Assembly (NCBI GenBank): GCA_965248715.1
Contig: CBDFKB010000007.1
Span: 496,001-560,000 of the forward strand
Source: CBDFKB01 sp965248715
GTDB lineage: Bacteria > Pseudomonadota > Alphaproteobacteria > Rhizobiales > Rhizobiaceae
Direction of reading: 5' to 3'
DNA: 64,000 nt
Shown: positions 25,029-34,475 of the stretch, in pieces
Layout: the number at the start of each line of letters is the position of its first letter
Numbering within the stretch: the first letter of the stretch is position 1
The notes under the pieces: generated by a model
What the model was told of the DNA's origin: nothing
Seen by the model: only the letters and a program-made list of their open reading frames with translations
Databases searched by the model: none
Program-made: the position numbers and the translations under genes

Positions 25029-26998
25029 TGACGGCAGTCACTATCGATCCATCAGCACCCGCCGCCGGGCTTTCACAAACTCGCATCGCGCAATCAATCT
25101 TGGTGGTGGCGATCTTGTTTGCCGTGTTGCGGCCAATATTGCCGGATGCGCTGGTACGGTTGCCCGACTGGGCAGTGCTGCCCTGGGACCAATGGCTGCA
25201 ATGGCTGTTTGATTTCATCAAGGATGATCTCGGCCTGATCTACGTCACCCGTAGCATTTCCCGAGCCCTGGAATGGCTGTTGGACATCACCGCCAACCTT
25301 TTGCATGGCAAGCGCCGCTGGCCCAATATTGGCCCAATCCCCTGGACCGCAATTGCCGCCGTTGCGGCGGTGCTGGGTTATTGGCTGGGCGGCTGGCGAC
25401 TGGCGCTTCTGGCTGGCGGCACTTTTGTGTGGACCGCGCTGATCGGCCAGTGGAAGCTCGCCATGCAGACCATGTCGGTGATCGTCGTGGCGGCGCCGGT
25501 GGCATTTTTCCTTGGCCTTGTCCTCGGTATCTTGGCCTGGAAATACCGTGGGTTTGAGAAAGCGATCCTACCGATCCTGGCGGTGTTGCAGACCCTGCCG
25601 TTTTTCACCTACCTGCTCCCGGCGGTGATCTTCTTTAAGGTCGGACCGACCGCAGCCGGGGTCGCCACCATCATTTACGCAATCCCGCCAATGGTGTTGA
25701 TGACCACGCTGGGCCTCAAAAAAGTTTCAGACGAAGTAGTCGAGGCCGGCAAGATGAGCGGTTCGAGCCGCTGGCAGATGTTGCGCTATGTATATATACC
25801 CGCCGCCCGCACGGAAATCCTGGTCGGCGTCAACCAGGTAATCATGTTGTGCCTGGCAATGGTGGTGTTGACCGCTTTTATCGGCATGCCGGGACTGGGC
25901 GCGAAACTTCTCGCATTGATGAATTCGTTCAAGCTTGGCCGCAGTTTCGAAATAGGCATCACCATTGTGCTGATTGCTGTTACCCTCGATCGGTTGTCGA
26001 AAGCCTGGGTAGTCAAACAGCCCGAGCATTTCGAAAGGGGCGCCCCCTGGTGGCAGCGCCACCAATATCTGGTGGCCGGACTGGCCGCCTTTGTCGGGTT
26101 CTTGATCATTTCCCAATTCGTACAAATTGCCGACCACATCAAGCGGACCCAAGACTTGTCGATTGGCAAAGAAATCGATGTAGTGATCAAATGGGTTCTA
26201 AATATTGATGCTATTCAGACGACGACCGAATGGCTTAGGTGGTTTTTGATTACCCAGGTGCTAATTCCGTTCCGCAACGCGCTGTTGTGGCTACCGGTGC
26301 CGGCGGTGATCCTGGCAATCTGTTCGTTGGCATATTGGGTCGGAGGTCGCCGCAGCGCTGTGATTTCCGCGATATTTTTCGGTATCGTCGCCATTACCGG
26401 GTGGTGGGACCGATCGATGATCACCCTATACACGGTGATCTCGGCGGTCATCTTGGCCACCGCACTCGGCATCCCACTGGCGATTTTCGCCGCCGGTAGG
26501 AAAAAATGGTCGGCGCGTATCCTACTTGCCTGCGACACCGCACAAACCTTTCCGAGTTTCATTTATTTGATCCCGGCGATCATGTTGTTTGGCGTCAACG
26601 ACGTGGCGGTGGTATTCTCGATCCTGATTTTCGCCATGGTGCCGTTGACCCGCTATACCGTGGAAGGATTGCGTTCGGTGCCGCCGGAGTTACTCGAGGC
26701 CGCCGACATGTCGGGTTCGACCCGGATGCAGAAATTGTTAAAGGTACAACTACCGCTGGCACTGCCGACCATGGCGATCGGCTTTAATCAGGCAATCATG
26801 TTTGCTTTCTTCATGGTTATCATTGCCGCCTTTATCGGCACCCAGGATCTGGGCCAAGAGTTGCAAAAGACCCTGGCCGGTAACGAGCTCGGCAAGAATT
26901 TCGTGCTCGGCATCAATGTCTCGCTAATGGCGCTAACCTTCGACCATATCATCATGCGCTGGGTAGCGGGCCGCAAGAAGGCGTTGGGATTGGCCTGA
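25028..26998 (+). CDS. tmoV: TmoV-like ABC permease with two fused permease domains
   Basis: 656 residues, about twice the length of ProW. Two binding-protein-dependent permease domains are visible, each with an EAA-type cytoplasmic loop: VVEAGKMSGSSRWQMLRYVYIP (about 240) and LLEAADMSGSTRMQKLLKVQLP (about 560). Each is followed by the conserved GxNQxIMxxxxMVxxAAFIG-type segment, and many hydrophobic helices surround them. One chain therefore makes the whole transmembrane pore. It overlaps tmoW upstream and tdm downstream by one base, so all three are translationally coupled. Confidence 0.9.
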   Translation: MTAVTIDPSAPAAGLSQTRIAQSILVVAILFAVLRPILPDALVRLPDWAVLPWDQWLQWLFDFIKDDLGLIYVTRSISRALEWLLDITANLLHGKRRWPNIGPIPWTAIAAVAAVLGYWLGGWRLALLAGGTFVWTALIGQWKLAMQTMSVIVVAAPVAFFLGLVLGILAWKYRGFEKAILPILAVLQTLPFFTYLLPAVIFFKVGPTAAGVATIIYAIPPMVLMTTLGLKKVSDEVVEAGKMSGSSRWQMLRYVYIPAARTEILVGVNQVIMLCLAMVVLTAFIGMPGLGAKLLALMNSFKLGRSFEIGITIVLIAVTLDRLSKAWVVKQPEHFERGAPWWQRHQYLVAGLAAFVGFLIISQFVQIADHIKRTQDLSIGKEIDVVIKWVLNIDAIQTTTEWLRWFLITQVLIPFRNALLWLPVPAVILAICSLAYWVGGRRSAVISAIFFGIVAITGWWDRSMITLYTVISAVILATALGIPLAIFAAGRKKWSARILLACDTAQTFPSFIYLIPAIMLFGVNDVAVVFSILIFAMVPLTRYTVEGLRSVPPELLEAADMSGSTRMQKLLKVQLPLALPTMAIGFNQAIMFAFFMVIIAAFIGTQDLGQELQKTLAGNELGKNFVLGINVSLMALTFDHIIMRWVAGRKKALGLA

Positions 26999-29370
26999 TG
27001 AGCGTAACGCCAACATTTGAAACCCCGTACGAACGCGCCGGCGTCATTAGCCCTGGCTTGCCGGTACTGCCGCACGGCACCGAACGTTATCCAGTGTCAG
27101 GCGGTGGCTCGCGCGCAGTTTCGATCAACGCCGGAGATATTTTCACGCTGCTCGACCGCGAGGGATTGCAGCCAGGCGAGTTGGTGTTTTTTGCACCCGA
27201 CGGACGTTCCAAGGCGGCAATGATCGGCGCTACCGGGTCGGGCCGCCCGACCGGCATCGCCGCAGTGTTGGCTGGCGAACCGCTGTCCGGTGCCAGGGTG
27301 ACCCGGGCGTTAAATGCGGCCGGCTTCAAGCTTGCTAAAGCCGAAGCGGTAGCCGTGTTTGGTGATGGATCACGGCCGGGCGACATGGAAACATTTACCG
27401 CTGAACATGACGGCCTGCTGATTGTGGCTGCACCTGGCGGGCCAATGCGACCCGATCAACAAGACACGCCAAGCGAATTGGTGCTCTACATTCGCCGCGC
27501 CGACCCGGGGAACATAAAGGCCGAAATTGGCCCACCGGATCCGCTCGCTGATCCGTTATTGGATATCAACATCAGGCCCGGCAACGCCACTGCCTATGAG
27601 GTCAGGAAGGGAGAATTTATCCAAATCGTCGACATCAAGGGTCGCGAATGTTCGGACTTTCAGGCATTTAGCCGGCGTGCGCTCGACAACGGCATGGAAC
27701 GCGAAATCGACCCGACCACCACCCGGACATTAATCGGCTCGCTCTATCCGGCACCGGGCATCTATTCGAAATACTGGACCGTGGATCAAGAAGTCCTGGT
27801 CGAGATTGTGCAGGATACTTGCGGTCGCCACGATACTTTCGGACTTGCCTGCACCGCGCGTTACTACGAAGACCTGGGTTATCCTGGCCATGTCAATTGT
27901 TCCGACAATATGAACCGGGAACTGGCGCGTTTTGACGTGCGCCCGCGCGGCGGTTGGCCGGCAATCAATTTCTTCTTCAACACGCTTTTGGACGACACCA
28001 ATGCGATCAGCATGGATGAACCCTGGTCGCGGCCTGGGGATTATGTGTTGCTTAGGGCGCTATCCGATTTGGTTTGTGTATCTTCGGCCTGCCCCTGCGA
28101 TGTCGATCCAGCCAATGGCTGGAACCCGACCGATATTCAGATGCGGACTTATGGTGCCAATGAAGATTTCCGCCGCTCGGTCGGATACAGAAAGTCAGCG
28201 GAGGCCGATGTGGAGGCTACCAAAAATACCGGGTTTCACGATTGTTTTGCCCGCCATACCGGCGATTTCGTCGAATATAGCGGCTATTGGCTCGCCAATA
28301 CCATGGCAAATTATGGCTCGATCGCTGAATATTGGGCGTGCCGCGAAAAAGCTGCGGTGATGGATTTGTCGCCCTTGCGCAAATATGAGGTGACCGGACC
28401 GGACGCGGAAGCCTTGCTGCAATTGTGCGTCACCCGTGACATCAAGAAATTGTCGGTCGGCCAGGTGATCTATACAGCGATGTGTTATGAACATGGCGGT
28501 ATGATAGACGATGGCACCGTGTTCCGGCTCGGCGACAATAATTTCCGCTGGGTCGGCGGCAATGACACGTCGGGTCTGTGGCTGCGCGAACAGGCGCAAA
28601 AGCTTAGGCTCGATGCCTGGGTCAGAAGTTCGACCGACCAATTGCACAACATCGCCGTGCAGGGGCCAAAATCCCGCGACATTCTGGCGGAAATTTTTTG
28701 GAGCGCACCGACCCAGCCCGATATTGCTGATCTCGGTTGGTTCCGTTTTGCGGTCGCCCGTATCGGCGATTTCAGCGGCACCGCAGTGATAATCAGCCGT
28801 ACCGGCTATTGCGGCGAACTGGGCTATGAGGTGTTTTGCCACCCGCGCAACGCCGAGGAAGTGTTTGACGCGATCTGGCAAAGCGGCGAGCCGTATGGGA
28901 TGGCACCGCTTGGGCTCGGTGCGCTCGATATGCTGAGGATTGAGGCCGGGCTTATTTTCGCCGGCATGGAGTTCAGTGATCAAACCGATCCGTTTGAGGC
29001 CGGCATCGGCTTTACAGTACCGTTGAAATCGAAGTCGGACGATTTTATCGGCCGCACCGCACTTGAAGAACGCAAAACGCATCCAAGGCGCAAGCTGGTA
29101 GGCCTCGATATTGCCGGCGGTGTGGTGCCCTCGACCTCAGACTGCATCCGTGTCGGCAAGGCGCAGATCGGCGAAATTACCTCGGCGGTGAAATCGCCGA
29201 TCCTCGGAAAAACCATTGCACTCGCGCGCATCGACATCACCCACGCGGAAATAGGCGGTGCGGTGGAAATCGGCCAACTCGATGGCCAACAAAAGCGCCT
29301 GAAGGCGACGATCACCAGTTTTCCGCATTTCGATCCGACCAAGGAGCGGGTGAAAGGCAATTACACCTAA
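26998..29370 (+). CDS. tdm: Tdm: trimethylamine N-oxide demethylase
   Basis: 790 residues, the usual Tdm size. An N-terminal extension (about 1-185) is followed by a DUF1989 zinc domain (about 190-385), with Asp220, a Cys/His cluster CGRHDTFGLAC at 275-285 and SACPCD at 363-368. A C-terminal tetrahydrofolate-binding GcvT-like domain (about 410-790) contains KYEVTGPDAEALLQL and YCGELGYEVFC. Tdm splits TMAO into dimethylamine and formaldehyde, with the GcvT domain capturing formaldehyde as methylene-THF. Direct coupling to the transporter matches use of imported TMAO. TAATG links it to the next gene. Confidence 0.93.
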   Translation: MSVTPTFETPYERAGVISPGLPVLPHGTERYPVSGGGSRAVSINAGDIFTLLDREGLQPGELVFFAPDGRSKAAMIGATGSGRPTGIAAVLAGEPLSGARVTRALNAAGFKLAKAEAVAVFGDGSRPGDMETFTAEHDGLLIVAAPGGPMRPDQQDTPSELVLYIRRADPGNIKAEIGPPDPLADPLLDINIRPGNATAYEVRKGEFIQIVDIKGRECSDFQAFSRRALDNGMEREIDPTTTRTLIGSLYPAPGIYSKYWTVDQEVLVEIVQDTCGRHDTFGLACTARYYEDLGYPGHVNCSDNMNRELARFDVRPRGGWPAINFFFNTLLDDTNAISMDEPWSRPGDYVLLRALSDLVCVSSACPCDVDPANGWNPTDIQMRTYGANEDFRRSVGYRKSAEADVEATKNTGFHDCFARHTGDFVEYSGYWLANTMANYGSIAEYWACREKAAVMDLSPLRKYEVTGPDAEALLQLCVTRDIKKLSVGQVIYTAMCYEHGGMIDDGTVFRLGDNNFRWVGGNDTSGLWLREQAQKLRLDAWVRSSTDQLHNIAVQGPKSRDILAEIFWSAPTQPDIADLGWFRFAVARIGDFSGTAVIISRTGYCGELGYEVFCHPRNAEEVFDAIWQSGEPYGMAPLGLGALDMLRIEAGLIFAGMEFSDQTDPFEAGIGFTVPLKSKSDDFIGRTALEERKTHPRRKLVGLDIAGGVVPSTSDCIRVGKAQIGEITSAVKSPILGKTIALARIDITHAEIGGAVEIGQLDGQQKRLKATITSFPHFDPTKERVKGNYT

Positions 29371-30677
29371 TGCGCTGGAGCACCGAAGCCGAGGCGGGTA
29401 GGCCTTATTGGTGGGCCGATGGCGAAGCCGAGCCGTTTTCGCCCAAAGCGCCACAAAAGGCCGATATTCTTGTTATCGGCGCCGGCTATACCGGTCTGTC
29501 GGCTGCAATCACCGCCCATGATGCGGGCGCCAAGGTGGTGGTGGTTGATGCCGGCCAACCGGGCAATGGGGCATCTACCCGCAATGGCGGCATGTTCGGC
29601 GCCCATCCCCGCCTTAGCTGGCCGGCGCTGGCGGCACGTTTTGGGGCGGAAACCGCTAATGGGCTGTTTGCCGAAGCCAAACCGGCGCTGCAATCCGTTC
29701 AGGCGCTGATCGCACGCGAAAACATTGATTGCGATCTGCAAAATACCGGGCGCATCCAGTTGGCCTGGACCCGGGACCAGTTTGCCGCGCAAAAGCAATT
29801 GGCGACCCACGTACGCGAAAAAAGCGATGTTCAGGTCGAGGTGATTGAGCGCGACCAGCTCGACCAGGAGATCGCCACCAAACGCTATTTTGGCGGGGTG
29901 ATTTATCCCGAACACTGCTCCATTCAACCACGTAAATTCCACGACGGCTTGGTAGCAGCTGTGCAAAAGCGCGACATCGCCATCGCCGGTGACCGGCCGG
30001 TAGCCGCGCTGGAGCGCGATAGCGGCGGTTTCATCGCCAAGACGCCGCAAGGCGATATTTGCGCCAGCAAAGTGATCCTGGCCACCAACGGATACACGCC
30101 GACGGCGTTTCGCTGGCACCAGCGCCGGGTATTTCCGTTGCCGAGTTATATGATTGCTACCGAGCCTCTGCCGGCCAATTTGCTTGGCCATCTGGCACCC
30201 GGTAGGCGGATGATGGTCGAAACCCGGGCCAGGCATTCCTATTTTCGCCTGTCGCCCGACGGCACCCGCATCTTGTTCGGCGGTCGCGCTTCGATGCGTA
30301 ATCTCGATATGCAGACAGCCGCACGGCGCATGCGTGAAACCATGTTGAGCGTTTGGCCGGAGCTTGCCGATGCTGCGATCGGCCATGTGTGGACCGGCAA
30401 TACCGGCTTCAGTTTTACCCACACCCCGTCGGTCGGTGAGGATAATGGCCTGCATTATGCGCTGGGCTATTCCGGGTCGGGTGCGGTGATGGCGCCTTAT
30501 CTCGGTGCCAAAGCGGCCCTAAGGGCGACCGGTTCGCCAGGCGGCGAAACCGCCTATGCAAACACCCCGCTGCAACCAAGCTGGCTGCATCCGTTCGCCA
30601 AGCCTTACTTTCTTAATGCCGCCGATCTTTGGTACCGTATGGTGGTGGACCGTAGAGAAACCATGCGCGGCCGATAG
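29370..30677 (+). CDS. FAD-dependent oxidoreductase (PuuB / gamma-glutamylputrescine oxidase-like)
   Basis: 435 residues of the DAO superfamily. The FAD motif is ILVIGAGYTGLSAAITAHDAG near residue 33, followed by NGASTRNGGMFGA; late blocks include YFRLSPDGTRILFGGRA and ALGYSGSGAVMAPYLG. The N-terminus with several Trp (RPYWWADGEAEP) is like PuuB. Family members oxidise substituted amines with O2. It starts inside the tdm stop codon and is thus part of the TMAO unit; dimethylamine, methylamine-derived gamma-glutamyl compounds or N-methylglutamate are plausible substrates, none proven. No DmmABC-type dimethylamine monooxygenase is present here. Confidence 0.85.
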   Translation: MRWSTEAEAGRPYWWADGEAEPFSPKAPQKADILVIGAGYTGLSAAITAHDAGAKVVVVDAGQPGNGASTRNGGMFGAHPRLSWPALAARFGAETANGLFAEAKPALQSVQALIARENIDCDLQNTGRIQLAWTRDQFAAQKQLATHVREKSDVQVEVIERDQLDQEIATKRYFGGVIYPEHCSIQPRKFHDGLVAAVQKRDIAIAGDRPVAALERDSGGFIAKTPQGDICASKVILATNGYTPTAFRWHQRRVFPLPSYMIATEPLPANLLGHLAPGRRMMVETRARHSYFRLSPDGTRILFGGRASMRNLDMQTAARRMRETMLSVWPELADAAIGHVWTGNTGFSFTHTPSVGEDNGLHYALGYSGSGAVMAPYLGAKAALRATGSPGGETAYANTPLQPSWLHPFAKPYFLNAADLWYRMVVDRRETMRGR

Positions 30678-30993
30678 GGCGCAGGAGACCTGCAACCATA
30701 TAGAGCGTGACCTGCTCGTAGGGCCTCTAATTTAAGTTCCCTTGGTAAAAGGTGGTCAGCAGCAAGACCAAGTAATATTAAATGATTAAGCCAATAGCGA
30801 CCACCTTCGCCACCCTGGCTAACCTCCTCAACCAAAAATGGAAAATAAGTGCGCCAGGCTTCGACGCAATTAGCATAATTATCTGATATAATAATTTCTG
30901 TTATTGATGAATTTGAATATTGTTACCGCTGTTCCGACGATGTATTTTGATCATAATCAGAGCAGATAATGGAATTTTTTTGGATTTGACTGA
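30678..30993. other. Intergenic region, A+T rich, with a family C fragment
   Basis: 316 bases without a supported gene. 30729-30746 is an inverted fragment of the family C end (TTAAGTTCCCTTGGTA). From about 30840 the sequence becomes strongly A+T rich and probably holds the promoter of the lipoprotein gene. No clear terminator is seen after the oxidoreductase gene. Confidence 0.5.
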
Positions 30994-31380
30994 ATGATTG
31001 CAAAAAGACTTATTACGTCTATTTTTGGAATATTTATCTTAACCGGATGCGTCAGCCCGTCGTCCGAATTAAGTGGGATTACGTTGTTGAATTATATGTC
31101 AAGCGCCTCAACAGCCAGTTGCGCTGAGCTCAATCAGGCGCTGGTCGATACTAAGGCAGTGCAAAGCGGGTCGTATGAAATTTCTGGAGCCGGGGTTCCC
31201 CTTAACAAATTGTTTAGTGTGAAAGCACACGTCGATTCGTATACGGCGGCAAAGAAAAAGTTGGACGCCTATAAGCTCATCTCTGCTAGTGCACAGCAGG
31301 TAGTCGAAGCCGAAAAAGAAAAGCGGTGCAAAAATTACGGTATTTGGATTCAGCGCCCACAAAGCCCCAAGGAAAACTAA
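30994..31380 (+). CDS. Small putative lipoprotein
   Basis: 128 residues. A short basic start, a hydrophobic stretch and the lipobox LTGC (Cys at about 19) indicate export and lipidation. The rest has no family I recognise: a Ser/Thr-rich first part with a Cys, a Lys-rich helical middle (KAHVDSYTAAKKKLDAYKL), and another Cys near the end in KRCKNYG. These two cysteines may form a disulfide. Base composition is lower in GC than the neighbours. It stands alone between two outward-facing family C fragments (30739-30746 and 31430). Confidence 0.65.
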   Translation: MIAKRLITSIFGIFILTGCVSPSSELSGITLLNYMSSASTASCAELNQALVDTKAVQSGSYEISGAGVPLNKLFSVKAHVDSYTAAKKKLDAYKLISASAQQVVEAEKEKRCKNYGIWIQRPQSPKEN

Positions 31381-31429
31381 CCCGATCTATTCGATAGCCA
31401 TCGCTTCGCCCAAGACCGGTCCGCTAATA

Positions 31430-31460
31430 ATACCAAGGGAACTTGATTTAATAGTTCTGA
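31430..31460 (+). repeat. Family C repeat fragment
   Basis: ATACCAAGGGAACTTGATTT matches the terminal bases of family C. A related AACCCGATC...TATTCGATAGCC line starts at the lipoprotein stop (about 31378), like that seen at 33934. Confidence 0.5.
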
Positions 31461-31474
31461 AAACTGGCGGGCTG

Positions 31475-32224
31475 CTACATCCCGCGCACGAAGAAATAAC
31501 GCACCACCGGTGCCGGCGATGGCGCCGACCAGATTTCCAGCCCATGCCATTGGCTGATCAGCTCACCACCGGCGCCAAAAAGCGGGTGCAACTTGTAATA
31601 ATATTCTACATAAGGCCCGCCCGCACCAACTTTTGTAAACCCGAAACCAAGTGGTGGGGTGACCATGTTGCCACGTACCTGGTCGCTGTCATGGCAGCGG
31701 ATTTCAAACCGGGTCGAAGCCGCCTTGTTAAGCACCACATGCATGGTGGTGGCATCAACCAGGGGTGGGTCGATGTCGAAATTGACTTCCTCATAATGAT
31801 TCATGTGGCCAACCGAGAGCCCCGAACCGCGCATGCGGCAGCTATCTTTGGGTGAAAATGCGTCAATGCCATTGCCAAATGTTTGCCCGGCTTCCAGGCC
31901 AGGCATGGGCTGATCGCTGGCTTCGGTTTGATAATCTTCCTGGAAGCTGCCGGAATCAAGGATCGACAACCGGCGTCCCGATCCGGCCATGGGAATTGTA
32001 CCGGCCGGGCTTTCTACTCGACCGCTTACCATGATCCAGGTGCCGATCAACGCCTCATCGACCTTGTTGATATCGATCTTAGAACCGTGTGGTGTCAGCA
32101 GATCGAGATCAATTTCCTCGTCGGCGGCTTGGCTGCTGAGCGGTGCGGCAGCCAAAATCGCCAGTAGGGCAATGAGGGTGAGAAGGCGGCTTTTCACGGG
32201 AATACTCCCTGGTTGGCCACACAA
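31475..32224 (-). CDS. Secreted hypothetical protein
   Basis: 249 residues (or 240 from an inner start at VKSRLLTLIALL). A clear signal peptide, with hydrophobic LLTLIALLAILAAAPLSSQA, is cleaved before ADEEIDLDLL. The mature part is beta-rich and starts with a block resembling a lipocalin/'export' type opening (EALIGTWIMVSGRVESPAG). It has two Cys, at KDSCRMRG and EIRCHDSD, that could pair, and ends VVRYFFVRGM. No family is assigned. It is transcribed alone, convergent with the lipoprotein gene. Confidence 0.65.
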   Translation of the reverse strand: MCGQPGSIPVKSRLLTLIALLAILAAAPLSSQAADEEIDLDLLTPHGSKIDINKVDEALIGTWIMVSGRVESPAGTIPMAGSGRRLSILDSGSFQEDYQTEASDQPMPGLEAGQTFGNGIDAFSPKDSCRMRGSGLSVGHMNHYEEVNFDIDPPLVDATTMHVVLNKAASTRFEIRCHDSDQVRGNMVTPPLGFGFTKVGAGGPYVEYYYKLHPLFGAGGELISQWHGLEIWSAPSPAPVVRYFFVRGM

Positions 32225-32647
32225 GAGTGCCTGCTAAGCGCTCGATTGGCATTGATCCCTATACCGTATGAACTCGATATTTGCCCATTTGATTGTAGCA
32301 AATCGGGTCATCCGGCCGGGTGCGAAGTGTGGCGCGATGTTCACATATCGGGCAAGCTTGGAAACACCTCCGGCGGGCCAATTTCCCCCACCTGCCGAGG
32401 ACCTAGCAGCCTGTCGGGTTTGATCATTCCATAACAGGATTGTGGCGAACTTGCTCTAACGGCTGTTTCACACGAATTGCACCAATAACACCCGGACACC
32501 ATCATGATACCGCGTCCTGGCGCCTCGTTCAATACTCCTGGAACCTTGATTATAAATGGCTTTTTTGCCATGCTATGGGTCAGCGCCGTTACTGTTGGCT
32601 CAATTTCGACGTAAAGCGGCTGCCAGCGTTTGAGGAAAATATCTGCG
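32225..32647. other. Intergenic region containing a decayed family C element (32261-32380)
   Basis: 423 bases. From 32261 the line ATACCGTATGAACTCGATAT and then ...CATTTGATT, GCAAATCGGGTCATCCGGC, GGCGCGATGTT and ATCGGGCAAGCTT follow, in the same order, the first about 110 bases of the element at 49103. This copy lacks a right end. The remainder probably holds promoters for the two divergent genes; none is clear enough to call. Confidence 0.6.
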
Positions 32648-33934
32648 ATGTCGGTACGCAGTTTGGTTATCTCCAGATATATTGCTCATGTGATAAGCCG
32701 GGAGCGGCAGGAAAACCTGCGTCGTTCGGCGGAGAGCGCCCGGCAACGGCGGGGCTTGGCCCATGTAGTTGACTATTTTCATCAGGTCGACGACCCCTAT
32801 TGTCATTTGACCGCCCAGGTTCTGACCAAATTGCTGGATCGGTATCATATTACCTTGCGCCCGCATTTGGTTTCGCAGCCACCTGATTGGGCGGCGACTG
32901 CACGCACAGCGCTGGTCGAATATTCGCGGCTGGACGCTGCGCGGCTAGCGAAAAAGGCCGGCCTGCGATTTTTGGATCCGGGCCGACAGCCTGACGAAGA
33001 TGAGATTGCCAGCGCCGAACGGCAATTGGCGGCAATTAGCCCGGCAGAATTTCCAGACGCTGCGGTCCGGTTCGGCACTGCACTTTGGGATTTAAAGCCC
33101 GTGTTGGAATGCGGTGAAGAAATCGATGCGGCGGCAACAAAACTCGCAGGCAACCGGTTGCGCGACAAACTTGGGCATTATCTTGGTGCAACCTTCCATT
33201 ATGGCGGTGAATGGTATTGGGGCATTGATCGGCTGCATTATCTGGAATCCCGACTAAGTGAACTTGGCCTAAAGCGGCCAAACCACACCGACCTGCCGAT
33301 TTTCGCCCCGCCGGAGCTCGATTTGCAAGGTCCGCACATCGCGTCGGCTAAATCGGGCACACAAACATTAGAGATGTTTATTTCGTTCCGCAGTCCTTAT
33401 TCATACCTTGCTATCAACCGGGTCAAAGAGTTTGCCGACGCGCGCGGTCTCGAGCTCATCATGCGTTTTGTCTTGCCCATGATTACCCGCGGATTTCCGA
33501 TGCCAAAGTCCAAACGCAAATACATGATACATGATGCGGCGCGCGAGGCGCGGCATTTGAACATTCCCTTTGGCCGGATTTGCGATCCACTCGGTAAACC
33601 GGTTGCCCGCGGTTACGCATTGTTGCCCTTTGCCCGCGACCAGGGTCGCTTGTATGAATATTGCAACTCGTTCCTGCGCAGCGTGTGGTCGCAAGGCATA
33701 GATGCTGGAACAAATCGTGGGCTGGCGCTAATCATCGAAAACGCCGGGTTGAACTGGACCGACGCTCGCCAGCATTTGGCAGATGATGCTTGGCGTGCTG
33801 AGGCAGAAATTAATTACCAGGCGCTTAGTGCCATGAATCTGTGGGGCGTGCCCAGTTTCCGTCTGGGTGATCTGACCGCATGGGGACAGGACCGGCTTTG
33901 GATAATGGAAGACGCACTCAATAAGATGGGTTGA
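32648..33934 (+). CDS. Double DsbA/HCCA-isomerase-like thioredoxin-fold protein
   Basis: 428 residues from the ATG at 32648 (an in-frame ATG at 32630 is possible). Two thioredoxin-like DSBA-type halves are visible. The first begins near VVDYFHQVDDPYCHLTAQVL (about 40). The second begins with MFISFRSPYSYLAINRV (about 240) and ends GVPSFRLGDLTAWGQDRL. The second half has the S-P-Y-(S/C)-Y start of 2-hydroxychromene-2-carboxylate isomerases, which use glutathione; neither half keeps a CxxC. No signal peptide. Likely a cytoplasmic glutathione-dependent isomerase or transferase of unknown substrate. Confidence 0.75.
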   Translation: MSVRSLVISRYIAHVISRERQENLRRSAESARQRRGLAHVVDYFHQVDDPYCHLTAQVLTKLLDRYHITLRPHLVSQPPDWAATARTALVEYSRLDAARLAKKAGLRFLDPGRQPDEDEIASAERQLAAISPAEFPDAAVRFGTALWDLKPVLECGEEIDAAATKLAGNRLRDKLGHYLGATFHYGGEWYWGIDRLHYLESRLSELGLKRPNHTDLPIFAPPELDLQGPHIASAKSGTQTLEMFISFRSPYSYLAINRVKEFADARGLELIMRFVLPMITRGFPMPKSKRKYMIHDAAREARHLNIPFGRICDPLGKPVARGYALLPFARDQGRLYEYCNSFLRSVWSQGIDAGTNRGLALIIENAGLNWTDARQHLADDAWRAEAEINYQALSAMNLWGVPSFRLGDLTAWGQDRLWIMEDALNKMG

Positions 33935-33972
33935 TACCAAAGGAACCCGATCTTCGCCTATTCGATGGCGGC
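33934..33972 (+). repeat. Family C repeat, solo end at the stop codon
   Basis: ATACCAAAGGAACCCGATCT begins on the last base of the preceding TGA stop. The downstream GCGTCATTAAAGCC also recalls the interior of the 49-kb element. Confidence 0.55.
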
Positions 33973-34029
33973 TTGGTGGGATGGGCGCTTTTGCGTCATT
34001 AAAGCCGCTTTTCCTGACTTGCCAAGTGA

Positions 34030-34235
34030 TAGCGCTTGTCACGAAGCGTTGGAATGGCTTCGTTGCGCTATCTGTTTGTTTTGTCGCGTATTCTTGTCCG
34101 AAAACCGCTACACACTTTTCGGGAATACGCTTAGTGCTTGTCACGAAGCGTTGGATTCTTTTCGTCGCGCTATCTGTTTGTTTTGGCGCGTATTCTTGTC
34201 CGAAAACCGCTACACACTTTTCGGGAATACGCACT
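34030..34235 (+). repeat. Family A repeat, two tandem copies
   Basis: Units at 34030-34131 and 34132-34235, the first starting TAGCGCTTGTCACGAAGCG and the second TAGTGCTTGTCACGAAGCG, both with stems GCGTATTC/GAATACGC and CCGAAAA/TTTTCGG. They lie between the DsbA-like gene and the transporter gene. Confidence 0.9.
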
Positions 34236-34475
34236 AGCTCCAGTGGACCTTCAGTAAGCCGAACCCTCGAAGAACCAGGTGCAACGCCGCTTGAACCTAC
34301 CGATCGGCCTACCCATCGGCATGGCCCGGCCGGTGCTTGATCTTGCCGCAGAATAACTCCGCCACAATGGCTTCCAGTTCATCATAATGGCTTAATATCC
34401 CGGGCAGCTGAGCCAAAATAGTGTGATAGAGATGCGCTCGGTCCGAATCGGGCCGCTGCCACCCACAATGCGGAG

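Noticed and set aside
34309..34440. Minus-strand frame ending LYHTILAQLPGILSHYDELEAIVAELF, coding-like
   Set aside because: No start codon or ribosome site before the sbmA-like gene, and the rest of the frame lies inside that gene; kept out as unproven.
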